In this document: positions 45,716 to 53,994 of the stretch, piece after piece
Layout of the letters: every line of letters starts with the position of its first letter
Position numbering within the stretch: the first letter of the stretch is position 1
From: VBCK01 sp035511515
GTDB taxonomy: Bacteria; Pseudomonadota; Gammaproteobacteria; Burkholderiales; Burkholderiaceae_F
NCBI GenBank assembly: GCA_035511515.1
Contig: DATKFG010000044.1
Span: 1 to 55,694, forward strand
DNA length: 55,694 bases
Direction of reading: 5' to 3'
The notes under the pieces: generated by a model
Databases searched by the model: none
What the model was told of the DNA's origin: nothing
The model's input: only the letters and a program-made list of their open reading frames with translations
Program-made: the position numbers and the translations under genes

Positions 45716-46245
45716 GGCTGGTACCGGGCCCGAAAGGTGGTCAGCGCGATGGCTTGTCCGTCCGGGCCGGTGGCGGTCACCACCACGAGCAGGCCGTCGC
45801 TGGCCGGCACGTTGCCCATCGCTTGCTGGGCGGCGGTCACGCTGGCCGAGTATGACCCCAGCCCCGCGACCGACGTGCCGTCGGGCGCGACGATCCCGGT
45901 CTCCGAATAGCCGGAGTAGTCGTTCGGATTGTCGAACGGCAGCGGGGAGCCGGCGCGCGTTTCGCCCGGTTCGGGACCGATCGCATCGTCGGGCCCGGTC
46001 GGGTTGTACGGATCTTTCTGGTGGTACGGCTGGTTGTCGATTTCCTGGATCAGCGACTCGGCCACGGCCAGCGTCTGGCGCTGGATCAGCGGATCGGACG
46101 AGGCGCGCACGGCTACGCCGAGCGCGCTGACGACCGCAATCACCGCGATCGACACGATCAGGATGAAAATGATCACTTCCACCAGCGTGGTGCCGCGGGC
46201 GCGCTTTGGGCGGACCGGGCCGCTTCGGCTAGGAGCGGCGCACAT
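45712..46245 (-). CDS. mshD: MSHA minor pilin MshD
   Basis: A 177-residue prepilin. RARGTTLVEVIIFILIVSIA has cleavage after Gly18 with Thr at mature position 1 and Glu at position 5. LAVAESLIQEIDNQPYHQKD is a typical MshD/GspI-like region. It overlaps mshC by 17 bases and mshO by 4, so the minor pilins are tightly co-translated. Confidence 0.9.
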   Translation of the reverse strand: MCAAPSRSGPVRPKRARGTTLVEVIIFILIVSIAVIAVVSALGVAVRASSDPLIQRQTLAVAESLIQEIDNQPYHQKDPYNPTGPDDAIGPEPGETRAGSPLPFDNPNDYSGYSETGIVAPDGTSVAGLGSYSASVTAAQQAMGNVPASDGLLVVVTATGPDGQAIALTTFRARYQP

Positions 46246-46714
46246 ATCCGGAGTCCGGTTCGACCGTCACGTTGAACTGCTGCCCGTCCGCGGCGGTGAC
46301 ATGGATCTGTATCTGCGTGGCGGCCGAGGGCCGCCCCAGTGCGTCGAACGAAAACTGCGCCGTGCTGGTGGTCAGTGCCAGGCCCGCGGGGGCCTGCACT
46401 GCGAGGCTTCCGCCGCCGGGGGCGGTGAGTGGCTGCGCGCACGCGTTGGAAGAATCAAGACAGGCATTGACCAGGCCGGAGCCCGCGTTCACGTTGACGT
46501 ACATCAGCCGGCGCTGGGCCACGGCCGCTTCCTGTGCGAAGCGCAGCGTGCTGGCGATCTGCTCGGCGAACCCGTGGCCGTTGACTTCGCCCGTGTCGTT
46601 CAGATGGCCCACCGCCATGAACGACAGGATCCCGGCGATCAGGATCACGATGATCAGCTCCAGCGTCGTGAAACCGGCGCACGGTGCTGCGGGAAAGGAG
46701 CGGGTCGAAGTCAT
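46229..46714 (-). CDS. mshC: MSHA minor pilin MshC
   Basis: A 161-residue prepilin. CAGFTTLELIIVILIAGILS has cleavage after Gly14 and Glu at mature position 5; FAEQIASTLRFAQEAAVAQR follows as in GspH/MshC minor pilins. Only one ATG fits, and the bases before it (TTTTTGCTTCC) lack a ribosome site because they form the tail of a hairpin. Translation is thus probably weak, fitting a minor component. Confidence 0.9.
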   Translation of the reverse strand: MTSTRSFPAAPCAGFTTLELIIVILIAGILSFMAVGHLNDTGEVNGHGFAEQIASTLRFAQEAAVAQRRLMYVNVNAGSGLVNACLDSSNACAQPLTAPGGGSLAVQAPAGLALTTSTAQFSFDALGRPSAATQIQIHVTAADGQQFNVTVEPDSGYVRRS

Positions 46715-46720
46715 GGAAGC

Positions 46721-46755
46721 AAAAAGCGGCGCACTCCCTGCGGAAGGCGCCGCTT
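46721..46755 (-). terminator. Hairpin with T-run between the major pilin and minor pilin genes
   Basis: Perfect 9-base arms AAGCGGCGC / GCGCCGCTT around a 14-base loop. On the minus strand the second arm runs into TTT, giving five Ts in a row. It ends just before the mshC start and looks like a partial terminator. Confidence 0.7.
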
Positions 46756-46811
46756 GCCGGAAACGCCGGGGATCGGACGGCAGCAGCGCTCCCGTCGGCT
46801 CCCTGGCTGGA

Positions 46812-47312
46812 TCAGCACCCAGTCGTGGTCAGCGCGACCGTCGGACTGGAGTTGGCGGCGGCCGCCTGGGTATAGGACACCGAGCAATTGGCCGGCGTCG
46901 GGGCTCCGTTGACCGCGATCACCAGTGCCGAGCTGCCGCCGCCGGACAGCGCGATGGCGTCGTTGTTGTTGCCGGTCGTGTCCAGCCCGGCCGCATCGAC
47001 GATGCCGGTGGCGCCGCTGCTCGCTGCCAGCCCGGCCGGATATCCGTACACGGTTGCGATCGTGACGCCGTCGACCACGACGCTGCCGGTGGCGCCGGTC
47101 TGGCCGCGCACCAGCGCGGCGGCGCGCACGACCTGCGAGGCCGATCGGACCGCGCCCATGATCGATTGCGCCTTGGCGGTGCGGGCGTCGGCGCCCATGT
47201 TGATGAAGCGCGGCAAGGCCAGTGCCGACAGGATCCCGATGATGAGGATCACGATGATCAGCTCGACCAGGGTAAAGCCCCGCTGATGGCGGGATGCAGC
47301 GGCGGTACGCAT
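46812..47312 (-). CDS. mshA: MshA-type major pilin, distal copy
   Basis: A 166-residue prepilin. HQRGFTLVELIIVILIIGIL has cleavage after Gly12 and Glu at mature position 5. ALPRFINMGADARTAKAQSI is the MshA pattern. Two cysteines near the C-terminus (PANCSVSYT and the final TTGC) probably form the D-region disulfide. AAAGGG lies about 8 bases before the ATG. It is a close paralogue of the gene at 47488-47988, of identical length. The 175-base spacer before it is relatively AT-rich and may hold its own promoter. Confidence 0.94.
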   Translation of the reverse strand: MRTAAASRHQRGFTLVELIIVILIIGILSALALPRFINMGADARTAKAQSIMGAVRSASQVVRAAALVRGQTGATGSVVVDGVTIATVYGYPAGLAASSGATGIVDAAGLDTTGNNNDAIALSGGGSSALVIAVNGAPTPANCSVSYTQAAAANSSPTVALTTTGC

Positions 47313-47487
47313 TCGATGTCCCTTTCGTTTCCCGGCGTTTATCGCTGACTGATTTTCGGCAACAAAGCGTTAACCTTTGGCTTCGATAAGCGCCGGTTTT
47401 CAGGCCAAATCACTCACATGTTTGTGGGACTCAATCTCGCGGTTCCCGGTCCATATCAAACTTAAGAATGTGCGCTATCCGGACGCT

Positions 47488-47988
47488 TTAGCACCCGGTG
47501 AGGGTCTGCACGATGACGGGAGTGGCGCCGTCAGCCGTCGGCGCGGTATAGGACACCGAGCAACTTGCGGGCGTGGGTGCGCCGTTGACCGCGATCACCA
47601 GCGCGGAAGTGCCGCCGCCCGACAGGGCGACGGCGTCGTTATTGCCTGCCGAGGTGTCGAGCCCGGCCGCATCGACGATGCCCGTGGCGCCGTTGCCGGC
47701 CAACAGCGCCGCCGGATATCCGTACACGGTCGCGATCGTCACGCCGTCGACCACGACGCTGCCGGTGGCACCGGTCTGGCCACGTATCAGCGCCGCGGCG
47801 CGCGTGACCTGGGCGGCCGAGCGCACCGCGCCGGTGATCGACTGGACCTTGGCCGTGCGGGCGTCGGAGCCCATGTTGATGAAGCGCGGTAGAGCCAGCG
47901 CCGACAGGATCCCGATGATCAGGATCACGATGATCAGCTCGACCAGCGTGAAGCCCCGCTGGTCGCCGGTTGTTGCGTCAGTGCCCAT
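47488..47988 (-). CDS. MshA-type major pilin, proximal copy
   Basis: A 166-residue prepilin with the same architecture as its neighbour: DQRGFTLVELIIVILIIGIL, cleavage after Gly12, ALPRFINMGSDARTAKVQSI, and C-terminal cysteines in PASCSVSYT and TLTGC. The two differ mostly in short loops and near the C-terminus (TAPTADGATPVIVQTLTGC here). AGAGGA lies 6 bases before the ATG. The same frame remains open upstream into mshG, which is meaningless. Tandem duplication gives two candidates for the main pilus subunit. Confidence 0.94.
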   Translation of the reverse strand: MGTDATTGDQRGFTLVELIIVILIIGILSALALPRFINMGSDARTAKVQSITGAVRSAAQVTRAAALIRGQTGATGSVVVDGVTIATVYGYPAALLAGNGATGIVDAAGLDTSAGNNDAVALSGGGTSALVIAVNGAPTPASCSVSYTAPTADGATPVIVQTLTGC

Positions 47989-48131
47989 GATTTGTCCTCT
48001 CCGTTCGGGATCGACGGTCTTAATCATGTTGTCGGCATTGCCGCACCAAACTTTGGCCCCCATAACCAAGATTTGAAGCGCAAATTTCAACCGCCGTGGC
48101 CGATCGACTTGCTTTTTCTTAAGAGCGCGGA

Positions 48132-49361
48132 CTAGTGGTGGTGGATCACCGCGCGCGACAGATCCCACATCGGCAGGAACACCCCCAGGGCCACCACCAG
48201 CACCATGCAGCCCATCAGCACGATCATGATCGGCTCGATCTGGGCGGCCAGACCCCGCACCGAGTACTCGACCTCCTTCTGATAGTAGTCGGCCACCTCG
48301 TTCATCATTTCGCCCAGGGCGCCGGTCTCCTCGCCCACCGCGATCATCTGCAGCATCGTCGGCGTGAAAACGCCGGTGGCGCGCGCCGCCTTGGCCAGCG
48401 TCTCGCCGCGTTCGGCCGAAGCGCGGATCTGGCCGATCCGTTCGGACAGAACCAGGTTGCCGGTGGTTTCCAGCGCGACCTGCAGCGCATCGACCACCGC
48501 GACGCCGGATTCCAGCGCCAGGCCGAAGCTCTTGGTGAATCGGGCCAGCGCCCCTTTGCGCACCAGCGCCCCGAAGATCGGCAGCTGCAGCAGCAGCCCG
48601 TCCCGCAGCCGGCGCCCGGGCTCGGTGCGCAGCCCCCAGGCCACGCCGGCCGCCGCCGCCACCAGCAGCCCCAGCAGCAGCGGCCAGGAATGCACCATGA
48701 GATCGGAGAACGCGATCAGGATCTGCGTGATGATGGGCAGCTCCGTGTTCAGTCCCTTGTAGACCTTGGCGAAGGCCGGAATCACGAAGATGTTCAGCGC
48801 CACCAGCGCCACCACGGCGGCGCACAGCACGAACAGCGGATAGCGCAGCGCCGAGCGCACCTGCTCGCGGCTTTCGCGTTCGAAGCTGAGCTGTGCATGC
48901 AGCCCCATGAACACCTCCGACAGGCGCCCGGTCACCTCGCCGACGCGGACCATGCTGATCATGTAGGGGGAGAAAACGCGCTCCTCGCGTTGCATCGCCG
49001 CCGACAGCTGGCGGCCGGACTCGAGTTGCTGGCGCAGCCGCTCCAGCAGCTGGGCCAGGCTCGCCTTGCCGGCCGACTCGTACAGACCCTGCAGGGAGCG
49101 CAGCAGCGGCACGCCGGCCTTCAGCAGCGTGGCCAGCTGGCGGCAGAACAGCATCAGGTCATCGACCACGATGCGCGAGCCGAACTGGCGGTCGAAAAAC
49201 GCGCCGATGCCTTCGTCGCCCTGCGTGCAAGGGTCGGCGCGCACCAGCAGCGCCCCCTGCGCGGCCAGCGTGTCGGCCAGCGACGCGGCGCTGGCGGCCT
49301 CCAGGCGCCCCTCGATCCGGATTCCTTTGGCGTCGCGCGCGACGTAGGCGAACAGCGGCAT
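48132..49361 (-). CDS. mshG: MSHA pilus inner-membrane platform protein MshG
   Basis: A 409-residue GspF/PilC-family protein. It has two copies of the T2SSF domain, the first with LMLFCRQLATLLKAGVPLLR and the second with ALARFTKSFGLALESGVAVV, and membrane helices between and after (LVALNIFVIPAFAKVYKGL; IMIVLMGCMVLVVALGVFLP). It couples the ATPase to pilin extraction. AAGGAGG lies 7 bases before the ATG. It follows mshE by 29 bases. A 143-base gap with A/T-rich stretches separates it from the first pilin gene. Confidence 0.95.
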   Translation of the reverse strand: MPLFAYVARDAKGIRIEGRLEAASAASLADTLAAQGALLVRADPCTQGDEGIGAFFDRQFGSRIVVDDLMLFCRQLATLLKAGVPLLRSLQGLYESAGKASLAQLLERLRQQLESGRQLSAAMQREERVFSPYMISMVRVGEVTGRLSEVFMGLHAQLSFERESREQVRSALRYPLFVLCAAVVALVALNIFVIPAFAKVYKGLNTELPIITQILIAFSDLMVHSWPLLLGLLVAAAAGVAWGLRTEPGRRLRDGLLLQLPIFGALVRKGALARFTKSFGLALESGVAVVDALQVALETTGNLVLSERIGQIRASAERGETLAKAARATGVFTPTMLQMIAVGEETGALGEMMNEVADYYQKEVEYSVRGLAAQIEPIMIVLMGCMVLVVALGVFLPMWDLSRAVIHHH

Positions 49362-49390
49362 GATCGCGCCTCCTTGTCAGCTGGCCTGCT

Positions 49391-51139
49391 TCATTCGTGC
49401 GAGCGGCCGATCAGGCGCATCGCCTCTTGAACCGTGGTGCGGCCGGCCCGCACCAGCTCGCACGCGTGGTGCGCCAGCGAAAAGCTGCCGACCTCGCGCT
49501 GCGCGGCATCCAGGTAAGCCTGGGTGTCGCCGCTGTTCAGGGCCGCGATCACGCGCCGGCTCATGTCGAGCAGCTCGTAGGCGCCCAGGCGTCCCAGGTA
49601 ACCGGAGCCGTTGCAATGCTGGCAGCCGGCGCCCTTGGCCAGGCCGTCGGCGCCGCCGCCGAATGCCTGCAGGAATGCGGCCTCCTGCGCCGTGGGCTCG
49701 TACGGGCGTGCGCACTGCAGGCACACGGCCCGCACCAGCCGCTGCGCCAGCACCAGGCGCAGCGAGGTCGCAACCAGGTAGCGCGGCGCGCCCATGTCGA
49801 GCAGCCGCATCGGCGTGGACGCCGCATCGTTGGTGTGCAGCGTCGACAGCACCATGTGCCCCGTCATCGCCGCGCGCAGTCCGGTCTCGACCGTGTCCTT
49901 GTCGCGCATCTCGCCCACCAGCACGATGTCCGGATCCTGCCGCAGCGTCGAACGCAGCACGGTGGCGAATCCGAGACCGATTTTTTCGTTCACCTGGACC
50001 TGTGTGATTCCGGGCAGCCGGTATTCGACCGGGTCTTCGACGGTGATGATCTTGGCGTCGGGCGAGTTCATTTGCGCCAGCGCGCCGTACAGCGTGGTGG
50101 TCTTGCCCGAGCCGGTGGGGCCGGTGACCAGCAGCATGCCGTGCGCCAGCGTGATGAAATGGCGCACCTTGGCCAATACCGCAGCGGGCATGCCGAGACG
50201 GTCCAGCTCGAGCAGGCCGCCGTTGTGGGGCAGCAGCCGCAGCACGGCCGATTCGCCGTACTGCGTGGGCATGGTCGAGATGCGCAGGTCCAGCGCGTTG
50301 CCGCGCACGCGCGCGACGAAGCGGCCGTCCTGCGGCAGCCGCCGCTCGGCGATGTCCAGTCCGGCCGACAGTTTCAGGCGCTGCACCACGGCCGGGGCGA
50401 TGCGGCTTTCGGCCTCGGTGTGCAGGACCAGCGCGCCGTCGATCCGGAACCGGATCTGCAGCTTGCGTTCCTGCGGCTCTATATGGATGTCGGAGGCCCG
50501 CGACCGCACCGCATCGTCGAACAGCGATTGCAGCAGCTTGGCCACCGGCGCCTCGTCCGGCGCTGCGCCCTGTGCGAACTGCTCGGGCGCAGCGGTATCG
50601 ACCTGCATCTCCAGCTCGAGCTCGCGGGCCAGGCCCGAGATCTCGTCGCTGCGCGAATGCAGCTTGTCCAGCGTTGCGTCCAGCCGCGACTCGGTCACCA
50701 CCACCAGGTCCAGATCGCGCCCCAGCAGCCGCTGGATCTCGTCGTAGGACTGGTAGTCCAGAGGGTCGGCCATTCCGACCCGGATCGCGGAGCCGGCCTC
50801 GTCGATCGGAAGGGCGCGGTAGCGCCTGGCCTGCGCCTCGGTGAGCAGGCGGCTGACCGGCGGCGAGATGGCCTGCAGGCTCAGTTCCACGTACGGCACG
50901 TGCAATTGCACCGCCAGGGCCTGGGCGATGGCCTGCTCGGTGGCGATTCCGTCCTCGACCAGGATCCGGCCGAGCCGGCGCCCGCTGCGCTTGCGCTCGT
51001 TCAGTGCCGTTTCCAGCTGCGCCGGCGTCAGCACGCCCTGCGCGACCAGCAATTCGCCCAGGCGCAGCCGCGGCTGGCTGGCCTTGGCTTTGGCGATCTT
51101 CGAGACGGCCGCCTGTTCGTATCGGTCGGTGAGCTTCAC
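49391..51139 (-). CDS. mshE: MSHA pilus assembly ATPase MshE
   Basis: A 582-residue GspE/PilB-family ATPase. An N-terminal MshEN-like region has two tandem RLG motifs (RLGELLVAQGVL at ~26 and RLGRILVEDGIA at ~55, ending HVPYVEL), which in Vibrio MshE bind c-di-GMP. In the first motif the position usually held by Gln is Arg49; in the second Gln78 is kept. The motor core has Walker A GPTGSGKTTT (340 on), Walker B DIVLVGEMRDKDT and the zinc cysteines in CLQCARP and CQHC. The start is GTG 51139 with GAGGA upstream. It is the first gene of the cluster and divergent from ridA. Confidence 0.95.
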   Translation of the reverse strand: MKLTDRYEQAAVSKIAKAKASQPRLRLGELLVAQGVLTPAQLETALNERKRSGRRLGRILVEDGIATEQAIAQALAVQLHVPYVELSLQAISPPVSRLLTEAQARRYRALPIDEAGSAIRVGMADPLDYQSYDEIQRLLGRDLDLVVVTESRLDATLDKLHSRSDEISGLARELELEMQVDTAAPEQFAQGAAPDEAPVAKLLQSLFDDAVRSRASDIHIEPQERKLQIRFRIDGALVLHTEAESRIAPAVVQRLKLSAGLDIAERRLPQDGRFVARVRGNALDLRISTMPTQYGESAVLRLLPHNGGLLELDRLGMPAAVLAKVRHFITLAHGMLLVTGPTGSGKTTTLYGALAQMNSPDAKIITVEDPVEYRLPGITQVQVNEKIGLGFATVLRSTLRQDPDIVLVGEMRDKDTVETGLRAAMTGHMVLSTLHTNDAASTPMRLLDMGAPRYLVATSLRLVLAQRLVRAVCLQCARPYEPTAQEAAFLQAFGGGADGLAKGAGCQHCNGSGYLGRLGAYELLDMSRRVIAALNSGDTQAYLDAAQREVGSFSLAHHACELVRAGRTTVQEAMRLIGRSHE

Positions 51140-51318
51140 TCGGAATCCTCGATGGCGATCGCGGGCACGCGGGCCCGCCCCCGGGGATGATGCCGGCCTC
51201 AGCCCCGCACGGTCGTCCAAAATGGACCTGTAAAGCGGACCAACATCCGACCTTCACTAGAATGTGCCCGAACGGCACGGACCGGGCAGGCGCCGCGGCG
51301 GCCAAGGGAGGATCCACG

Positions 51319-51699
51319 ATGAACAAGCAGATCATTTCGACGCCGAGCGCTCCGGCGGCGATCGGACCGTACTCGCAGGCCGTCAAAACCGGACTGGTCG
51401 TGTTCCTGTCGGGACAGATCGGACTGGACCCGGCCACCCAGGCGCTGGCGGGCGAGGACTTCGGTGCCCAGGTGCGGCAGGCGTTCAAGAACCTGGCTGC
51501 GGTGGCGCAGGCGGCGGGCGGGTCGCTCGCCGACGCCGTCAAGCTGACGCTGTTCCTGACCGACCTGTCCAAGTTCGGTCAGGTCAACGACATCATGGCC
51601 GGGTTGATGCCGAAGCCCTATCCGGCGCGCTCGACGATCGGTGTGGCCAGCCTGCCGCGCGGCGCACAGTTCGAGGTCGAAGCCATCCTGGTGCTTTGA
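51319..51699 (+). CDS. ridA: RidA family enamine/imine deaminase
   Basis: A 126-residue Rid protein that hydrolyses reactive enamines made by PLP enzymes to keto acids and ammonia. IGPYSQAVKTGLVVFLSGQI, VKLTLFLTDLSKF, and YPARSTIGVASLPRGAQFEV (with the RidA active-site Arg) are conserved. GGGAGGA lies 6 bases before the ATG. The stop overlaps the probable TTG start of recG. A possible -10 box TAGAAT is at 51258-51263, but no good -35 was seen. Confidence 0.95.
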   Translation: MNKQIISTPSAPAAIGPYSQAVKTGLVVFLSGQIGLDPATQALAGEDFGAQVRQAFKNLAAVAQAAGGSLADAVKLTLFLTDLSKFGQVNDIMAGLMPKPYPARSTIGVASLPRGAQFEVEAILVL

Positions 51700-53777
51700 G
51701 CGCGAGCCATCTGGCCCTGAGAACAAACGAGCGAACCCGCCGTAGCCGCGGCGCACGCCGCGGCGAAGGCGGGCCGGCGCAGCTGCTTTCCCGGCTGGGG
51801 TTGACGCGCGACTGGGACTTGCTGCTGCACGTGCCGCAGCGATACCGCGACGAATCGACGCTGACCGCGATCGGCGAGCTGACGCCCGGCGAGGAAGCCC
51901 AGGTCGAGGCCGAGGTCCAGGATTGCCGCATCGTGTACCGGGGTCGCAGGCAGCTGGTGGCGACGCTGCGCGACGACAGCGGTGAACTGATGGTGCGGTT
52001 GTTGCACTTTTTCCCGTCACACCAGGCGCTGCTGGCCGTGGGTCGCAAGGTGCTGGCGATGGGGCTGGTGCGCGGCGGCTGGATGGGCGTCGAGATGGTC
52101 CACCCGCAGCTGCGAGCCGCTGGCGAGGCGGCGCTGCCCGATACGCTCACCCCGATCTATCCCTCGACGGCCGGCTTGCCGCAGGCCTGGCTGCGGCGCC
52201 GGATCGACCGGGTGCTGGACACCACCGAGCTGCACGACACGCTGCCGGCGGCGGTGCGCAGCGAGCAGGACCTGCCGGAGCTGTCGGCCGCATTGCGGTT
52301 CGTTCACCATCCACCGCCACGGACCGACGTGCGGGCCCTGGTGGAACGGCGCCACCCGGTCTGGGAGCGGCTGAAGTTCGACGAACTGCTGGCCCAGCAG
52401 CTGGCGCTGCGGATCGCCAGGCAACGGCGCCAGACGCGCGCGGCCCCCGCGGTGCAAGCCGACCCCGGTCGCGCCGGACTGCCGCGGGCGCTGCTGCAAT
52501 CGCTGCCGTTCGAGCTGACCGCCGCCCAGCAACGCGTGTGGGCCGAGGTCGAGCGCGACCTGGCGGGCCAGGTCCCGATGAACCGCCTGATCCAGGGCGA
52601 TGTGGGCAGCGGCAAGACCGTGATCGCGGCGCTGGCGGCGGCCCGCGCGATCGAGTCGGGCTGGCAGGCCGCGCTGATGGCCCCGACCGAGCTGCTGGCC
52701 GAGCAGCACTTCCGGCGCATCGAGCAGTGGCTGGTGCCGCTGGGGATCGAGGCGGCGTGGTTGACCGGAAGCCTGCGCGCGGCCGAACGGCGCGCGGCCC
52801 TGCAGGCGCTGCAGCAGGGTCGGGCGCCGCTGGCGATCGGCACGCACGCTCTGGTGCAGCGCGAGGTCCGATTCGCCAATCTGGGCCTTGCCATCGTGGA
52901 CGAGCAGCACCGCTTCGGCGTGGCGCAGCGGCTGGCGCTGCGCGATCCGACGTTTGCTCCGCATCTTCTGATGCTCAGCGCCACGCCGATCCCGCGCACG
53001 CTGGCGATGACGTATCTGGCGGACCTGGACGTTTCGGTGATCGACCGCTTGCCGCCCGGGCGGCAGCCGGTCGCCACCAAGCTGGTGGCGCGCCGGCGCC
53101 GTGGCGAAGTGCTGCAGAAGATCCGGATCGAGGTGGCGGCTGGCCGGCAGGCGTACTGGGTGTGCCCGGTCATCGAGGAGGGCGACAACACCGAGGCGAG
53201 CGCCGCGACGCGGGTCTACGAGGATGCCCGCACCAGCCTGCCCGAGCTCAGCGTCGGGCTGCTGCACGGGGCACTGCCGGCGCAGGAGCGATCGGCGGTC
53301 ATGCAGTCGTTCGCCGAAGGCAAAATCGACGTGCTGGTGGCAACCACCGTGGTGGAGGTCGGGGTCGACGTGCCCAATGCGAACCTGATGGTGATCGAGC
53401 ACGCCGAGCGGTTCGGACTGGCCACGCTGCACCAGCTGCGCGGGCGCATCGGCCGCGGCCCGCAGCGGGGCGCCTGTGTGCTGCTGTATGACGAGCCGTT
53501 GAGCGAGGCGGCCCGCGAACGCTTGAAAATCGTGTTCGACTCGAACGATGGATTCGAGATCGCGCGCCAGGATCTGAGGCTGCGGGGGCCGGGCGAGTTC
53601 CTGGGCGCGCGCCAGTGGGGCTTGCCGCTGCTGCGGTTCGCGGACCTGGAACGCGACCAGGCGCTGCTGGAGCGCGTTCGGCAGGTTGCCGCCGAACTGC
53701 TGCTGCGCGATCCGCAGGCCGCGCGGCGCCACGTCCAGCGCTGGCTGCCGCAGGCGAGCGAATTCCTGGATGCGTAG
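51696..53777 (+). CDS. recG: ATP-dependent DNA helicase RecG
   Basis: A helicase of about 693 residues that remodels stalled forks and branched DNA. The wedge/OB region begins around LGLTRDWDLLLHVPQRYRDE. Walker A GDVGSGKT is at 301-308, DEQH at 402-405, LSATPIPRTLAMTYLADLDV motif III, and the RecG tail LRLRGPGEFLGARQWGLP. No ATG or GTG fits at the start; TTG 51696, which overlaps the ridA stop as TTGA, gives the usual RecG length. The first 30 codons include a dispersed GC palindrome (51736-51773), and the usual GVGP-type first helix is only loosely kept. Confidence 0.94.
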   Translation: MSASHLALRTNERTRRSRGARRGEGGPAQLLSRLGLTRDWDLLLHVPQRYRDESTLTAIGELTPGEEAQVEAEVQDCRIVYRGRRQLVATLRDDSGELMVRLLHFFPSHQALLAVGRKVLAMGLVRGGWMGVEMVHPQLRAAGEAALPDTLTPIYPSTAGLPQAWLRRRIDRVLDTTELHDTLPAAVRSEQDLPELSAALRFVHHPPPRTDVRALVERRHPVWERLKFDELLAQQLALRIARQRRQTRAAPAVQADPGRAGLPRALLQSLPFELTAAQQRVWAEVERDLAGQVPMNRLIQGDVGSGKTVIAALAAARAIESGWQAALMAPTELLAEQHFRRIEQWLVPLGIEAAWLTGSLRAAERRAALQALQQGRAPLAIGTHALVQREVRFANLGLAIVDEQHRFGVAQRLALRDPTFAPHLLMLSATPIPRTLAMTYLADLDVSVIDRLPPGRQPVATKLVARRRRGEVLQKIRIEVAAGRQAYWVCPVIEEGDNTEASAATRVYEDARTSLPELSVGLLHGALPAQERSAVMQSFAEGKIDVLVATTVVEVGVDVPNANLMVIEHAERFGLATLHQLRGRIGRGPQRGACVLLYDEPLSEAARERLKIVFDSNDGFEIARQDLRLRGPGEFLGARQWGLPLLRFADLERDQALLERVRQVAAELLLRDPQAARRHVQRWLPQASEFLDA
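51736..51773. repeat. Dispersed GC palindrome inside the start of recG
   Basis: 17-base arms (15 of 17 paired) around loop GCAC at 51753-51756: left CCCGCCGTAGCCGCGGC, right GCCGCGGCGAAGGCGGG. The same core is found near livH and in the patatin gene. It encodes an Arg/Gly-rich stretch, RRSRGARRGEGG. Confidence 0.75.
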
Positions 53778-53787
53778 AGCCCTCAAG

Positions 53788-53994
53788 CCCTCACCCCCTC
53801 CCCTCTTCCGGCCTTCGGCCGGAAAAGGCATGAGGAAGGGAACGAGGGGGCTCGGCTGGCCCCCTCGTGCTCCCCCAGCCGATGTGAACGGCTGCTTGCG
53901 GGCGGTGGGATCCATCGCAGCAGTTCGGGAGTGGTTCCAACGGCGAGCTGTATCGCCCCTCGCCCGCGCAGCGGGAGAGGGGAGGGGGTGAGGG
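53788..53994. repeat. Inverted-repeat element between recG and oxyR
   Basis: Perfect 19-base terminal inverted repeats (53788-53806 and 53976-53994), beginning CCCTCACCCCC and ending GGGGGTGAGGG. Inside are three further hairpins: TTCCGGCC/GGCCGGAA (53806-53824), CGAGGGGGC/GCCCCCTCG (53843-53867) and CCCCTCGCCCGC/GCGGGAGAGGGG (53956-53982, one mismatch). No ORF is supported. Similar C-rich hairpins are common intergenic repeats in related bacteria. It may be a non-autonomous mobile repeat, and the hairpins could end recG transcription. Confidence 0.75.

Noticed and set aside
47989..48131. Sigma-54 promoter upstream of the proximal pilin gene
   Set aside because: A GG...GC pair on the minus strand is one base short of the required -24/-12 spacing, so it was not called.
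47488..48825. Fusion of the first pilin gene with an upstream 279-residue extension
   Set aside because: The extension is a wrong frame of mshG. The pilin has its own ATG, ribosome site and type IV signal at 47988.
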